Part shown: one piece after another, positions 16,523-25,133 of the stretch
How positions within the stretch are numbered: position 1 is the stretch's first letter
Layout of the letters: every line of letters begins with the position of its first letter
Source of the DNA: ZC4RG20 sp963702105
GTDB taxonomy: Bacteria > Pseudomonadota > Gammaproteobacteria > Steroidobacterales > Rariloculaceae
Length of the DNA: 64,000 nt
Assembly (NCBI GenBank): GCA_963702105.1
Contig: OY969712.1
Span: forward strand, 558,001-622,000
Reading direction: 5' to 3'
Notes under the pieces: model-generated
The model's input: only the letters and a program-made list of their open reading frames with translations
Database searches by the model: none
Told to the model about the DNA's origin: nothing
Program-made: the position numbers and the translations under genes

Positions 16523-17389
16523 TCAGTACGCGCGCTTAAGGATGAATTCGCTGAGCCAGCGCAGCCCTTCGGCCCGCGCGCCGAAGGCGTCGAGCGCCGC
16601 GAGGGCTCCGGCATAGACGGAGTCCGCTTTCCGGCGGGCGCCGTCGGTGCCGAGCAGAGAGGGGTAGGTGGACTTGTCGTTCGCGCTGTCGCTCCCCGCG
16701 TTCTTACCGAGCGTGGCCGTGTCCTGCTCGACCTCGAGCAAGTCGTCGCGGATCTGAAAGACGAGCCCGATGTCCTTCGCAAAGAGGTCGAGGCGTTCGA
16801 GCTCGGCGCGATCCGGAGCAGCGAGCGCGGCGGGCATCATGATGGCCGCGCGAATGAGCTCCCCCGTTTTGCGCCGATGAATGTCCTCGAGAGCGCGCTC
16901 GTCCACACGCCGGCCTTCGGCTTCGAGGTCGAGCGCCTGGCCGCCCACCATGCCTGCCGGCCCGATCGCGCGCGCGAGCCAAGCGAGGACTTCGGTCAGC
17001 TCGCGCGGCTGCCGCCGCAGCGCCTCGTCCGTGCAGAGCGTTTCGAATGCGAGCGGCTGAAGCGCATCCCCTGCCAGTATGGCGGTCGCCTCGTCGAAAG
17101 CCTTGTGCGTCGTGGGGCGGCCGCGCCGCAGGTCGTCGTCGTCCATGGCGGGCAAGTCGTCGTGGACGAGCGAATAGGCATGTACGAGCTCGACGGCTGC
17201 GGCAAGCGCATCGAGCGCGCCCGCGTCGACGGCGAAGAGCTCGCCGCTCGCATACACGAGCAGCGGGCGCACGCGCTTGCCCGAGCCGAGGACCGAGTAC
17301 CGCATGGCCTCGCACAGCCGCTCGGGGATGTTGCCCACGGAAAGAATGTGCTCGAGGCGGAGGTTGACCCGTTCCCGGTAGTGGGGCAT
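16523..17389 (-). CDS. ispA: Polyprenyl synthetase, farnesyl diphosphate synthase type
   Basis: A 288-residue class I trans-prenyltransferase. The first Asp-rich motif is DDLPAMDDDDLRRGRPTTHK with the two-residue insert of bacterial FPP synthases. KTGELI follows, and the second motif is QIRDDLLEVEQD, where the usual last Asp is Glu. GSDSANDKSTYPSLLG near the C-terminus is also typical of IspA. It condenses IPP with DMAPP/GPP to give farnesyl diphosphate, the substrate of the squalene synthase encoded divergently next door. I chose Met 17389 (MPHYRERV); an upstream ATG at 17428 would add 13 residues and overlaps a possible -10 box. Confidence 0.93.
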   Translation of the reverse strand: MPHYRERVNLRLEHILSVGNIPERLCEAMRYSVLGSGKRVRPLLVYASGELFAVDAGALDALAAAVELVHAYSLVHDDLPAMDDDDLRRGRPTTHKAFDEATAILAGDALQPLAFETLCTDEALRRQPRELTEVLAWLARAIGPAGMVGGQALDLEAEGRRVDERALEDIHRRKTGELIRAAIMMPAALAAPDRAELERLDLFAKDIGLVFQIRDDLLEVEQDTATLGKNAGSDSANDKSTYPSLLGTDGARRKADSVYAGALAALDAFGARAEGLRWLSEFILKRAY

Positions 17390-17433
17390 CCGTTTCCCGA
17401 ACGTCTCCCCCGGTGCTCGTGCTATCATAACCG

Positions 17434-17439
17434 CTCATC
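17434..17439 (-). promoter_or_regulatory. Possible -10 box for ispA in the ispA/squalene synthase gap
   Basis: On the minus strand TATGAT lies 16 bases downstream of a weak -35-like TTTCGG. The same AT-rich spot reads TATCAT on the plus strand and could serve the squalene synthase gene. The gap between the two start codons is about 100 bases, so a divergent promoter must be here; the exact boxes are a guess. Confidence 0.3.
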
Positions 17440-17489
17440 GTAACACCGAAACGGCGCGGGCGTCGCAAGCATTCGTGAAGTCGGGACCC

Positions 17490-18578
17490 ATGCAAACGAT
17501 CGGCGCCACTCCGTCCGATTTCGAATTTCAAACCAGGATTCTGCCAGGCGTTTCGCGCACGTTCGCGCTGACGATTCCGGTCCTTCCCGAGGGGCTCGCG
17601 ACGGTCGTCACGAACGCCTATCTGCTCTGTCGGCTCGCCGACACGATCGAGGACGACATCGGCCTCGACAACGACCAGAAGTCGATTTTCCACAAGCGCT
17701 TCGTGGCAATCGTGGAAGGCACGGAGGAGGCGGAGCCCTTCGCGGCGGCGCTGGCGCCGCTGCTCTCCGAACGCGTGCTGCCCGACGAGCGCGACCTCGT
17801 CGAGAATGCGGCCGCCGTCATTCGCATCACGCATGGTTTCGACGCTGCGCAGCGCGACGCGCTGACGCGCTGCGTGCGCGTCATGTGCAGGGGCATGCCG
17901 GAGTTCCAGCGCAACAAGAGCCTCAAGGGTCTCGCCGATCTCGACGAGATGTCTACCTACTGCTACTACGTCGCGGGCGTCGTCGGCGAGATGCTGACGG
18001 AGCTCTTCTGCCGCCACTGCGCGGAAATCGAACCGCAGCGGGAGCGCCTCATGCACCTGGCCGTCTCTTTCGGCCAGGGCCTGCAAATGACCAACATTCT
18101 CAAAGATGTCTGGGACGACCGTCACGCCGGCGCCTGCTGGCTGCCGCGCGCGGTGTTCCCGGACAAGAGCTTCAGTCTCGAGCGGCTCGAAGAGCTCCAC
18201 CTGACTCCTGCTTTTCGCAGCGGGCTCGACACGCTCATCGGCGTCGCTCACGCGCACCTGCGCAACGCGCTCGAGTACACGTGCATGATTCCGAAGCGCG
18301 AAGCCGGCATACGCAAGTTTTGTCTCTGGGCGCTCGGACTCGCCGTGCTGACGCTGCGCAAGATCCACCGTAACCCGGGCTATCGCGCGGGCAACGAGGT
18401 CAAAGTCTCGCGGCGCACGGTCAAGGCGACCATTTTCACGACGAACCTCACGCTCATGAGCAACCGTGCCTTGCGTCTCGTTTTCGAGCGCGCCGCGGAC
18501 GGGTTGCCGCTCGTGAGTCTCGACGCCGCCGCCCGGCAAGCGGGGCGGACGATGCCGAGGCGGCTGGATGTCCGCTGA
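17490..18578 (+). CDS. sqs: Squalene/phytoene synthase family, squalene synthase type
   Basis: The product (362 residues from ATG 17490; a GTG at 17475 is an alternative) joins two farnesyl diphosphates. It begins FQTRILPGVSRTFALTIPVLP, and the first Asp motif is in CRLADTIEDD. YCYYVAGVVGEMLTELFCRH and the second Asp motif region QMTNILKDVWDD follow, the classic SQS order. The sequence resembles the one-enzyme squalene synthase of eukaryotes and a few bacteria such as Methylococcus rather than the HpnC/HpnD pair. No hpnC, hpnD or hpnE is in the window. Its neighbours (ispA, hpnG, hpnN, hpnA) place it in hopanoid precursor synthesis. A phytoene synthase activity is less likely. Confidence 0.88.
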   Translation: MQTIGATPSDFEFQTRILPGVSRTFALTIPVLPEGLATVVTNAYLLCRLADTIEDDIGLDNDQKSIFHKRFVAIVEGTEEAEPFAAALAPLLSERVLPDERDLVENAAAVIRITHGFDAAQRDALTRCVRVMCRGMPEFQRNKSLKGLADLDEMSTYCYYVAGVVGEMLTELFCRHCAEIEPQRERLMHLAVSFGQGLQMTNILKDVWDDRHAGACWLPRAVFPDKSFSLERLEELHLTPAFRSGLDTLIGVAHAHLRNALEYTCMIPKREAGIRKFCLWALGLAVLTLRKIHRNPGYRAGNEVKVSRRTVKATIFTTNLTLMSNRALRLVFERAADGLPLVSLDAAARQAGRTMPRRLDVR

Positions 18579-19329
18579 GGCGGGACGGACGAACGCCGGT
18601 CCGTCCCGAGACAAACCCGAGGTCGCCGTCGTCGTCGCGCTCGGGCTCGAAGGGCGGTCCCTGCGGGCGCGCCTTGCGGCGGCGCGCTCGTGCACCCTGA
18701 CCCTGAATCAATGCGGGCCCGGCAGGGGCCGTGCGGAGCACGTCGCGGATTCGGCGCTCGCGCGCGGAGCGGGCGCCCTGGTCTCATGGGGCCTCGCCGG
18801 CGGCCTCGCTCCCGCGCTGCGGCCCGGCAGCGTCGTCCTGCCGCGGCGCGTCCTCGGCCCAGACGGCGTGGACTTCGAGACGGATGCCGTCTGGCGGAGC
18901 CGCATCGCAGAGGCGCTCGGGGCCGGTTTCCGGCTCTCGGAAGGCCCGCTGCTCGCCGACGGCGAGCTGCTGCCGAGCCCGGTGGACAAGGCCGCGGCCG
19001 CTTCCCGAACCGGCGCCGTCGCGGTCGACATGGAATCGGCCGGCGTCGGGGCTGCCGCGGCCGCGGCGCGCGTGCCCTTCGTCGTGATTCGCGCCGTCGC
19101 GGACGCGGCCGAGGATGCGCTGCCCGCGGGCGTCGAGGAATGGATCGACGAGCGCGGCAACCAGCGGCTCGCGCGTGTCGTGGCCGCGGCGGTCGAGCCG
19201 GGCCGCTGGCCGGGTCTCCTGCGGCTCGCGCTGCGCTATGCCCGTGCCCGCAGAACGCTCGACGAGCTCGCCCGCGCCCTCGCACCCCAAGGGTTTCTGT
19301 TCGACGAAGGCGCCGTCGGCGCCTCCTGA
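18568..19329 (+). CDS. hpnG: Hopanoid-associated phosphorylase HpnG
   Basis: A 253-residue nucleoside phosphorylase-like protein. Features are VAVVVALGLEGRSLRARL at the start, GALVSWGLAGGLAPALRPGSVVLP, and AVAVDMESAGVG, the purine phosphorylase active-site motif. HpnG removes adenine from adenosylhopane, giving a ribosylhopane phosphate on the way to extended C35 hopanoids. The gene overlaps the end of the squalene synthase gene by 11 bases and is 18 bases from hpnN, so it lies in an operon. The assignment rests on the phosphorylase motifs plus neighbours; a general nucleosidase is the alternative. Confidence 0.85.
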   Translation: MSAEAGRTNAGPSRDKPEVAVVVALGLEGRSLRARLAAARSCTLTLNQCGPGRGRAEHVADSALARGAGALVSWGLAGGLAPALRPGSVVLPRRVLGPDGVDFETDAVWRSRIAEALGAGFRLSEGPLLADGELLPSPVDKAAAASRTGAVAVDMESAGVGAAAAAARVPFVVIRAVADAAEDALPAGVEEWIDERGNQRLARVVAAAVEPGRWPGLLRLALRYARARRTLDELARALAPQGFLFDEGAVGAS

Positions 19330-19347
19330 GCCGGCACCGACTCGATC

Positions 19348-21936
19348 ATGACCGGTCTACTAAGCGTCGGGCTCGCACGATGGGTACGTGCTCTGCTGCG
19401 GTTCCGCGTGATCGTCGTCGTGCTCGGCGTCGTCTTGGCGGGCCTGTCCGTCCAGTACGCGGCCAAGCGGCTCGGGATCAATACCGACACGGCGAACATG
19501 ATCTCCGCCAAGCTGCCTTGGCGGCGCGACTTCAACGACTACCGCAACACCTTCCCGGCGCGCGACAACAACGTCGTCGTCGTCGTCAACGGCGACACGG
19601 CGGACCACGCCGACGCGTTCGCGACGGCGCTCATGCACGAGCTCCAGAAGCGCCCGCAACTGTTCAAGTCCGTTTTCAGCGCCGGGCTCGGGGAGTTCTT
19701 CGAGCACAAGGGGCTGCTGTACCTTTCCGTGGACGACCTCGAAGGGCTGTCCGATCGGCTCGCGGAAGCGCAGCCGCTCATCGGCCGGCTGCGGCCCTCG
19801 TTCAACGGCGCCTCCGTCGTCTCGCTCGCGAGCGAAGCGCTGGCTTCGGCCCGTCGCGCCGACGATCCGACGATGGCCGCGTTCTACGGCGAGCTCGGCG
19901 CCGCGTTCGATGCCGCACGCAATGGACGCTCCGATCCCATCGCTTGGCGCCGGCTCATCACGGGGACACAGTCGAGCACGCGCAGGCTCATCCTGCTTCA
20001 GCCGAAGCTCGACTTCACTCGCGTCATGCCCGCGAGCGAGGCCATCGATACGATCCGCGCCGACGCCCGGGCGCTGTCGAAGGGCGAGCTCGCCGGCGTG
20101 CACGTGGAGCTGACCGGCACCGTCGCCATGGAACACGACGAGATGCTGACCGTTACGCGCAGCGCGGGTCTCGCGGGGCTCTCGTCGCTGATCATGGTCG
20201 GCGTGCTGCTGTACGCGACCCTGAGATCATGGAAGCTGCTCACGATTGCGCTCGTGACCCTCGTGATCGGCCTTGCCGGCACGGCCGCCTTTGCCGCGCT
20301 CGCGGTCGGACACCTGAACCTGCTGTCGGTCGAGTTCGCGGTGCTCTACGTCGGGCTCGGCGTCGACTACATCATCCATGTCTGCCTGCGCGTCAAGGAG
20401 CTCATGGGCCGCGGCTACGGGCTCGACGACGCGATCGTCGAGGCCGTGCGGGGCGTCGGCACTTCGCTCATCGTTTGCGCCGTGACGACGGCCGCCGGCT
20501 TCTATTCGTTCATCCCGACGCCGTTCGACGGCGTCTCCGAGCTCGGGCTGATTTCGGGAACCGGGATGTTCATCAGCCTCTTCGTAAGCCTGACTTTCTT
20601 GCCCGCAGTGCTCGGACTGTGCATGTCGGCGCGCGACGCCGCGCTCCCCGACGCCTGGCTCGGCACGGGGTGGCTCGCGGCGCTCGGCGGCCGCCCGAGG
20701 ACCGTGGTCGTGGCCGCGGCCCTGATCGTGGCCGTGACCTTCGCCGTGCTGCCGCGCGTGAGCTTCGACAGCAACCCGATCCATCTGCGCGATCCGAATT
20801 CGGAATCCGTACGGGCGCTCAAGGAGCTCGCGGCCGACAGCGAGGCGCCGCTGTTCAACCTCGTCGCCGTCGCGCCGAGCCACGCCGAGGCCCTGCGCTG
20901 GGCCGCGGAGCTCGCGCGGCTGCCGACCGTGCGCAGCGCGCGCACCGTCGACTCGCTCGTGCCGGCCAAGCAGAAAGAGAAGCTCGACATTATCGACGAC
21001 ATGAATCTCGTCATGGGACCCGACTTCGCGCACATCGAGCACAAGCCGCCGGCGCCCGCACAGCTCGAGCGCGCGCTCGGCACGCTCGCTTCCGATCTTG
21101 CGGATCCGCCCCTTGCGGGCAGCGCCGGCGAGCGCCTCGAGCTCTCGGTGCAGGCGCTGCTCGCCGCCCTGCAGGCCGATTCGGCGAGCGTTCGGCAGGC
21201 GACGCTCACGAGGCTCGACCACGCGCTGACCAGCGGTCTGCCGCGCGAGCTCGGGCGGCTCGCCGCAGCGCTCTCGCCCAAGCCTTTCGGGCGCGACGCC
21301 TTGCCCATGCCGTTGGCCGAGCGTTGGCTCGCGGCCGACGGCCGCGAGATCGTCGAGATCGTGCCCGCGGAAAACGTCGACGACAACGCCGCGGCCAAGC
21401 GCTTCGTCGATTCGGTACGGTCCGTGGTGCCGACGGCCACGGGTCTGCCCGTCGTACACCTCGAGGCGTCGCACACCGTGGTGCAGTCGTTCCGGCTCGC
21501 GCTGTTGTATGCGCTCGTGATGGTCACGATCCTACTCGTCGTGCTCATGCACAACGCGCGGGACGTGCTGTACGTCATCGTGCCGATTGCCCTCGCGGCC
21601 GGCGTGACGGCCGGCGCGACGGTGCTGCTCGGGATTCCGCTCAATTTCGCGAACATCATCGCGCTGCCGCTGCTCATCGGCGTCGGCGTCGACAACGGCA
21701 TCCACATCGTCCACCGCAAGCGCACCGATCCGGCCGCGGACCCGTTCCGCACGAGCACCTCCATCGCCGTGCTCGCGAGTGGCCTCACGACGGTCGCAAG
21801 CTTCGGCAATCTCGCGTTCTCGGCGCACGTCGGCATCTCGAGCATGGGCGAGCTGCTCACGCTGGGCATGGTCGTGACGCTCGCCGCGACGCTCGTGCTG
21901 CTGCCTGCGTTGCTGCGGCTGCTGGAGCCGGCGTGA
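19348..21936 (+). CDS. hpnN: Hopanoid transporter HpnN, RND superfamily
   Basis: An 862-residue RND/MMPL-type transporter. It has an N-terminal membrane segment (FRVIVVVLGVVLAGLSVQYA), a first periplasmic domain and five membrane helices including VEFAVLYVGLGVDYIIHVCL. A second anchor (VVVAAALIVAVTFAVL) leads into the second periplasmic domain, and a second helix bundle carries GVGVDNGIHIVHRKRTD. HpnN moves hopanoids from the inner to the outer membrane, in pairs of protomers powered by the proton gradient. The length and GLGVDY/GVGVDN motifs fit the family. It is followed by hpnA with a 4-base start/stop overlap. Confidence 0.9.
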   Translation: MTGLLSVGLARWVRALLRFRVIVVVLGVVLAGLSVQYAAKRLGINTDTANMISAKLPWRRDFNDYRNTFPARDNNVVVVVNGDTADHADAFATALMHELQKRPQLFKSVFSAGLGEFFEHKGLLYLSVDDLEGLSDRLAEAQPLIGRLRPSFNGASVVSLASEALASARRADDPTMAAFYGELGAAFDAARNGRSDPIAWRRLITGTQSSTRRLILLQPKLDFTRVMPASEAIDTIRADARALSKGELAGVHVELTGTVAMEHDEMLTVTRSAGLAGLSSLIMVGVLLYATLRSWKLLTIALVTLVIGLAGTAAFAALAVGHLNLLSVEFAVLYVGLGVDYIIHVCLRVKELMGRGYGLDDAIVEAVRGVGTSLIVCAVTTAAGFYSFIPTPFDGVSELGLISGTGMFISLFVSLTFLPAVLGLCMSARDAALPDAWLGTGWLAALGGRPRTVVVAAALIVAVTFAVLPRVSFDSNPIHLRDPNSESVRALKELAADSEAPLFNLVAVAPSHAEALRWAAELARLPTVRSARTVDSLVPAKQKEKLDIIDDMNLVMGPDFAHIEHKPPAPAQLERALGTLASDLADPPLAGSAGERLELSVQALLAALQADSASVRQATLTRLDHALTSGLPRELGRLAAALSPKPFGRDALPMPLAERWLAADGREIVEIVPAENVDDNAAAKRFVDSVRSVVPTATGLPVVHLEASHTVVQSFRLALLYALVMVTILLVVLMHNARDVLYVIVPIALAAGVTAGATVLLGIPLNFANIIALPLLIGVGVDNGIHIVHRKRTDPAADPFRTSTSIAVLASGLTTVASFGNLAFSAHVGISSMGELLTLGMVVTLAATLVLLPALLRLLEPA

Positions 21937-22919
21937 CGCTGCTCGTGACGGGCGCGAACGGCTTCGTGGGCGCCGCCGTCGTGCGCGCGCTGTTGGCCGG
22001 CGGCGAGACGGTCCGCGGGCTCGTACGGCCGTCGAGCGACCGCCGCAATCTCGAGGCCCTCGGCGTCGAGCTTCGCGAAGGCGACATCACGCGGCCCGAA
22101 ACGCTGCGGCCCGCGCTCGCAGGCTGCTCGGCCGTCCTGCACGTCGCGGCCGACTACCGGCTCTGGGCGCCCGACGCGGACCGGATGCTCGCGACGAACG
22201 TGCAGGGCTCGCTCAACGTGCTCGAGGCCGCCGCGGCCGAGGGCGCGGAGCGTCTCGTCTACACTTCGAGCGTCGCGACGCTCGGCATTCGCCCGGACCG
22301 AGGCCCGGCCGACGAGGACACTCCGGTGTCGCTCGCGGACATGATCGGCCCCTACAAGCGCTCGAAGTTTCTGGCCGAGGAGGCCGTGCGCCGGCGCGCG
22401 GACGAGCTGGGTTTCCCCGTCGTCACGGTCAACCCTTCGACGCCGGTCGGGCCGGGCGACATCAAGCCCACTCCGACGGGCCGGGTAATCCTCGACGCGG
22501 CGGCCGGCCGCATGCCGGCGTTCGTCGATACGGGCCTCAACGTGGTTCACGTCGACGATGTGGCGCGCGGCCACGTCGCGGCCCTGCACCGCGGTCGTCC
22601 GGGCGAGCGCTATATTCTCGGCGGGGACGACCTGAGCCTGCGCGCCATCCTCGAGCTGGTGGCCGGTGTCACGGGCCGCCCCGCGCCGACGCTGCGCCTG
22701 CCGCGCTGGTCCGTCTACCCGGCCGCCGTCGTCTCCCAGTGGGCGGCCCGCGTGGCAGGCACCGAGCCGCGCGTGACGCTCGACGGGCTGCGCATGGCGG
22801 CCAAGCACATGTACTTCTCGAGCGCGAAGGCCCAGCGCGAGCTCGGCTACAGGTGGCGGCCCCCGGCCGAGGCCGTGCGGGACGCCGTCGAGTGGTTCCG
22901 GGGCCATGGCTACCTGTAG
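21933..22919 (+). CDS. hpnA: Hopanoid-associated sugar epimerase HpnA
   Basis: A 328-residue NAD-dependent epimerase/dehydratase of the extended SDR type, starting at a GTG that overlaps the hpnN stop (GTGA). It has the nucleotide-binding motif LLVTGANGFVGAAVVRALL, VLHVAADYRLWAPD, and the catalytic YTSSVAT and YKRSKFLAEE (Tyr-x-x-x-Lys). NPSTPVGPGDIKPTPTGRVI is highly characteristic of HpnA. Its exact reaction is not established; it is assumed to act on the hopanoid head-group sugar. It closes the plus-strand operon that begins at the squalene synthase gene; 234 bases without a gene follow. Confidence 0.9.
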   Translation: MTLLVTGANGFVGAAVVRALLAGGETVRGLVRPSSDRRNLEALGVELREGDITRPETLRPALAGCSAVLHVAADYRLWAPDADRMLATNVQGSLNVLEAAAAEGAERLVYTSSVATLGIRPDRGPADEDTPVSLADMIGPYKRSKFLAEEAVRRRADELGFPVVTVNPSTPVGPGDIKPTPTGRVILDAAAGRMPAFVDTGLNVVHVDDVARGHVAALHRGRPGERYILGGDDLSLRAILELVAGVTGRPAPTLRLPRWSVYPAAVVSQWAARVAGTEPRVTLDGLRMAAKHMYFSSAKAQRELGYRWRPPAEAVRDAVEWFRGHGYL

Positions 22920-22993
22920 GGGCGTCGCAGCACGTGCTTGCCGAAGAGTGCCTTCGATGGGCCTTCGTGGTGGGCGGCGGAGGGCTGCGTGGA

Positions 22994-23055
22994 CGGCCGC
23001 CGTCGGGACCGCCGTGAACCCGTCCCTGGGGGCTCGCTGGGCGCCAGCGGCGCGG
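22994..23055 (+). repeat. Degenerate, one-armed copy of the hairpin-element core
   Basis: Between hpnA and mvaD, the segment reading GACCGCCGTGAACCCGTCCC (23008-23027) and the following GGCGCCAGCGGCGC resembles the core of the elements at 12726-13121 (GACCGCTGTGAATACGTCCC). A left flank ending CGTCGGGA is present but its complementary right arm is missing, so this looks like a decayed copy. The rest of the 234-base gap shows nothing clear. Confidence 0.5.
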
Positions 23056-23153
23056 GCACGTCTTCGCCCCGAGTGCGGCGTTGCGCGTAGCGTTGTCGCT
23101 CGGGAGGGCGCTTCGACAGAGTCTTCCAGCTCACGCAAGGCGCCGTCGGCAGG

Positions 23154-24131
23154 ATGAAGAAAGAAGGCACCGCAAAGGCAAGGTCGAACATCGCCCTGGT
23201 CAAGTACTGGGGTAAGGCGGACGAGGCGCTGAAAATACCCGCCGTCGGGTCGATTTCGATCACGCTCGACGCGCTCTGGTCCGAGACGCGCGTCGTCTTC
23301 GACGACGCGCTCGCGGCCGACGAGCTGGCGCTCGGCGGGGTCTCCCGGCCCGCGCAGCTCGCGCGGGTTTCGGCGTGCCTCGACGTATTGCGCGAGCTCG
23401 CGGGCGTCGGCTGGCGGGCGCGGGTCGAGAGCCGCAACAACTTTCCGACGGGCGCCGGGCTCGCCTCGTCGGCTTCGGGCTTCGCCGCGCTCACGGCCGC
23501 GGGCGCCAAGGCGCTCGGGCTCGGGCTCGGCGCGCGCGAGCTCAGCATCGTCGCGCGGCGCGGCTCCGGTTCCGCGGCGCGCTCGATCTTCGGTGGGTTC
23601 GTCGAGATGCATGCCGGCAGCCGCGGCGACGGCGCCGACAGCTATGCCGAGCCGCTGCTCGACGCGGCCGAGTGGCCGCTCGAGGTCGTCGTGGCCGTGA
23701 GCGCGCGCGGGGAGAAGGAGGTTGGCTCCGGGGCCGGCATGGCGGCCTCGGAAAGGTCCTCGCCCTATTACGCCGCCTGGGTCGACACGCATCCTGCCGA
23801 TCTCGCGGCCGCGCGGGCGGCGATAGCCCTGCGCGACTTCGAGGCGCTGGCCGAGGTCTCCGAGCACAGCTGCCTCAAGATGCATGCGGCGGCCATGGCC
23901 GGCCGGCCTCCGCTCGTATACTGGAACGGCGTCACGGTCGACTGTCTGCACGCGATCCGGCGGCTCCGGCGGGAGGGCCTTGCCGTGTTCTTTACGATCG
24001 ACGCGGGCCCGCAGGTCAAGGCCGTCTGCGAGCCGGCCGCGCGCCCGCGCGTCGAAGCCGCCCTGGCCCAGGTGCCGGGCGTGCTCGACCGCCTCGTCAC
24101 CGGCCTCGGTCCGGGCGTGGAGCCGGGCTGA
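23154..24131 (+). CDS. mvaD: Diphosphomevalonate decarboxylase
   Basis: A 325-residue GHMP-superfamily enzyme with the full decarboxylase signature: NIALVKYWGKAD at residues 12-23, FPTGAGLASSASGFAALT around 100, and RRGSGSAARSIFGGFVEMHA around 140. It performs the last mevalonate-pathway step, ATP-dependent decarboxylation of mevalonate diphosphate to IPP. The VKYWGK and SGSA-RSIFGG motifs with the catalytic Asp region (FFTIDAGPQVKAVCEP) distinguish it from phosphomevalonate decarboxylases. The next gene starts at the very next base after its stop, so it leads a tightly packed mevalonate operon. Confidence 0.94.
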   Translation: MKKEGTAKARSNIALVKYWGKADEALKIPAVGSISITLDALWSETRVVFDDALAADELALGGVSRPAQLARVSACLDVLRELAGVGWRARVESRNNFPTGAGLASSASGFAALTAAGAKALGLGLGARELSIVARRGSGSAARSIFGGFVEMHAGSRGDGADSYAEPLLDAAEWPLEVVVAVSARGEKEVGSGAGMAASERSSPYYAAWVDTHPADLAAARAAIALRDFEALAEVSEHSCLKMHAAAMAGRPPLVYWNGVTVDCLHAIRRLRREGLAVFFTIDAGPQVKAVCEPAARPRVEAALAQVPGVLDRLVTGLGPGVEPG

Positions 24132-25133
24132 GTGATCGTCGCCGCGCGCGCGCCCGGCAAACTGGCCGTCCTCGGCGAATACGCCGTCCTGTCCGGGGCG
24201 CCGGCGCTCGTCATGGCCGTGGACCGCGAATGCCTCGCCGAGATTGGCCCCGCCGCCGACGGGCGCCGCCGGGTCGAGACGCGCTTCCCGGTGCCGACTC
24301 GACACGAGGCTGCGCCGTGGGCCGAGACGGGGGTCGCCCTCGTGGACCTCGTCTGTGCTGCGCTGGCGCCCGCGCCCGGCTCGGAGCGAGGGGCCGCGTG
24401 GCATGCGCTGCTCGATTCGGGCGCCTTCCACGCGGGAGGCACCAAGCTCGGGCTCGGCTCGAGCGCCGCCGCGCTGTGCGCTTTCGCCGGCGCCTGGGCG
24501 CTCTGGACGGTTCAGCCGGCGCCCTCGCTGGAACGCCTCGTCGATCTGCACCGCCGGTTTCAGGGCGGCTCCGGCAGCGGCTTCGATGTGGCCGCGGCGC
24601 TCGCGGGGGGGGTCATCGAGTTCCGGCTCGATGCCGAATTCCGGCCGCATTTCGGTTCAGTCCGGATGCCGAACAGTGTAGGATTCGCGAGTATTTTTAC
24701 CGGCCGCTCGGCGTCGACACCGAACTTAGTGGGTCGCTACCAAGCATGGAGTGCCGAGCGCCCCATGGATGCAGCAGAACAATTCAGCATCATGAAGGGT
24801 ATCGCCGAGGCCGCGTGCGCCGCCGTGCGCGAGGGCGATGCCCGTGGACTCTTGCGTTCCGTGGACGATTACGGCGCGCAGCTCGAGCGGCTCGGCGCGG
24901 CCATCGGCGCGGCAATCGTAACGGCCGAGCACCGAGCGGTCGGGGTCCTCGCCCGGCGGTACGGCGTCGTCTACAAGGTCAGCGGAGCCGGCGGCGGGGA
25001 CCTTGGTTTGGCGTTAGGGGACGACCCCGATGCGTTGGCCGCATTTGCCCGTGAGGCCGGCAAAAATGGCTACCTGGCCGTGAATTTGCATATGGCCCGC
25101 CGAGGGTTGACAGTCGAGGAGCGAACCGAGTGA
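24132..25133 (+). CDS. mvaK2: Phosphomevalonate kinase, GHMP family
   Basis: A 333-residue GHMP kinase beginning at GTG 24132, directly abutting the mvaD stop. Motif 1 is ARAPGKLAVLGEYAVLSGAPAL, motif 2 is KLGLGSSAAALCAFAGAW, SGSGFDVAAALAGGVIEF follows, and motif 3 is KVSGAGGGDLGLAL. The GEYAVL form and the GSGFDVAA segment are typical of phosphomevalonate kinases, and mevalonate kinase is accounted for by the next gene, so this fills the remaining kinase step. Its end overlaps the next start by 4 bases (GTGA). Confidence 0.88.
   Translation: MIVAARAPGKLAVLGEYAVLSGAPALVMAVDRECLAEIGPAADGRRRVETRFPVPTRHEAAPWAETGVALVDLVCAALAPAPGSERGAAWHALLDSGAFHAGGTKLGLGSSAAALCAFAGAWALWTVQPAPSLERLVDLHRRFQGGSGSGFDVAAALAGGVIEFRLDAEFRPHFGSVRMPNSVGFASIFTGRSASTPNLVGRYQAWSAERPMDAAEQFSIMKGIAEAACAAVREGDARGLLRSVDDYGAQLERLGAAIGAAIVTAEHRAVGVLARRYGVVYKVSGAGGGDLGLALGDDPDALAAFAREAGKNGYLAVNLHMARRGLTVEERTE

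Noticed and set aside
18690..22919. Very long open frame (over 1,400 codons) across hpnG, hpnN and hpnA
   Set aside because: Only its last 329 codons (hpnA) look like protein. The rest is Arg/Ala-rich sequence read out of frame from hpnN; high GC keeps off-frame stretches open.
23154..24131. Phosphomevalonate decarboxylase or bisphosphomevalonate variant of the pathway
   Set aside because: The classic diphosphomevalonate decarboxylase motifs are intact and a separate phosphomevalonate kinase gene follows, so the standard pathway is the simpler reading.
20502..24650. Open frame of about 1,380 codons on the minus strand
   Set aside because: It is antisense to hpnN, hpnA, mvaD and phosphomevalonate kinase genes and gives low-complexity Arg/Gly/Ala sequence with no domain.
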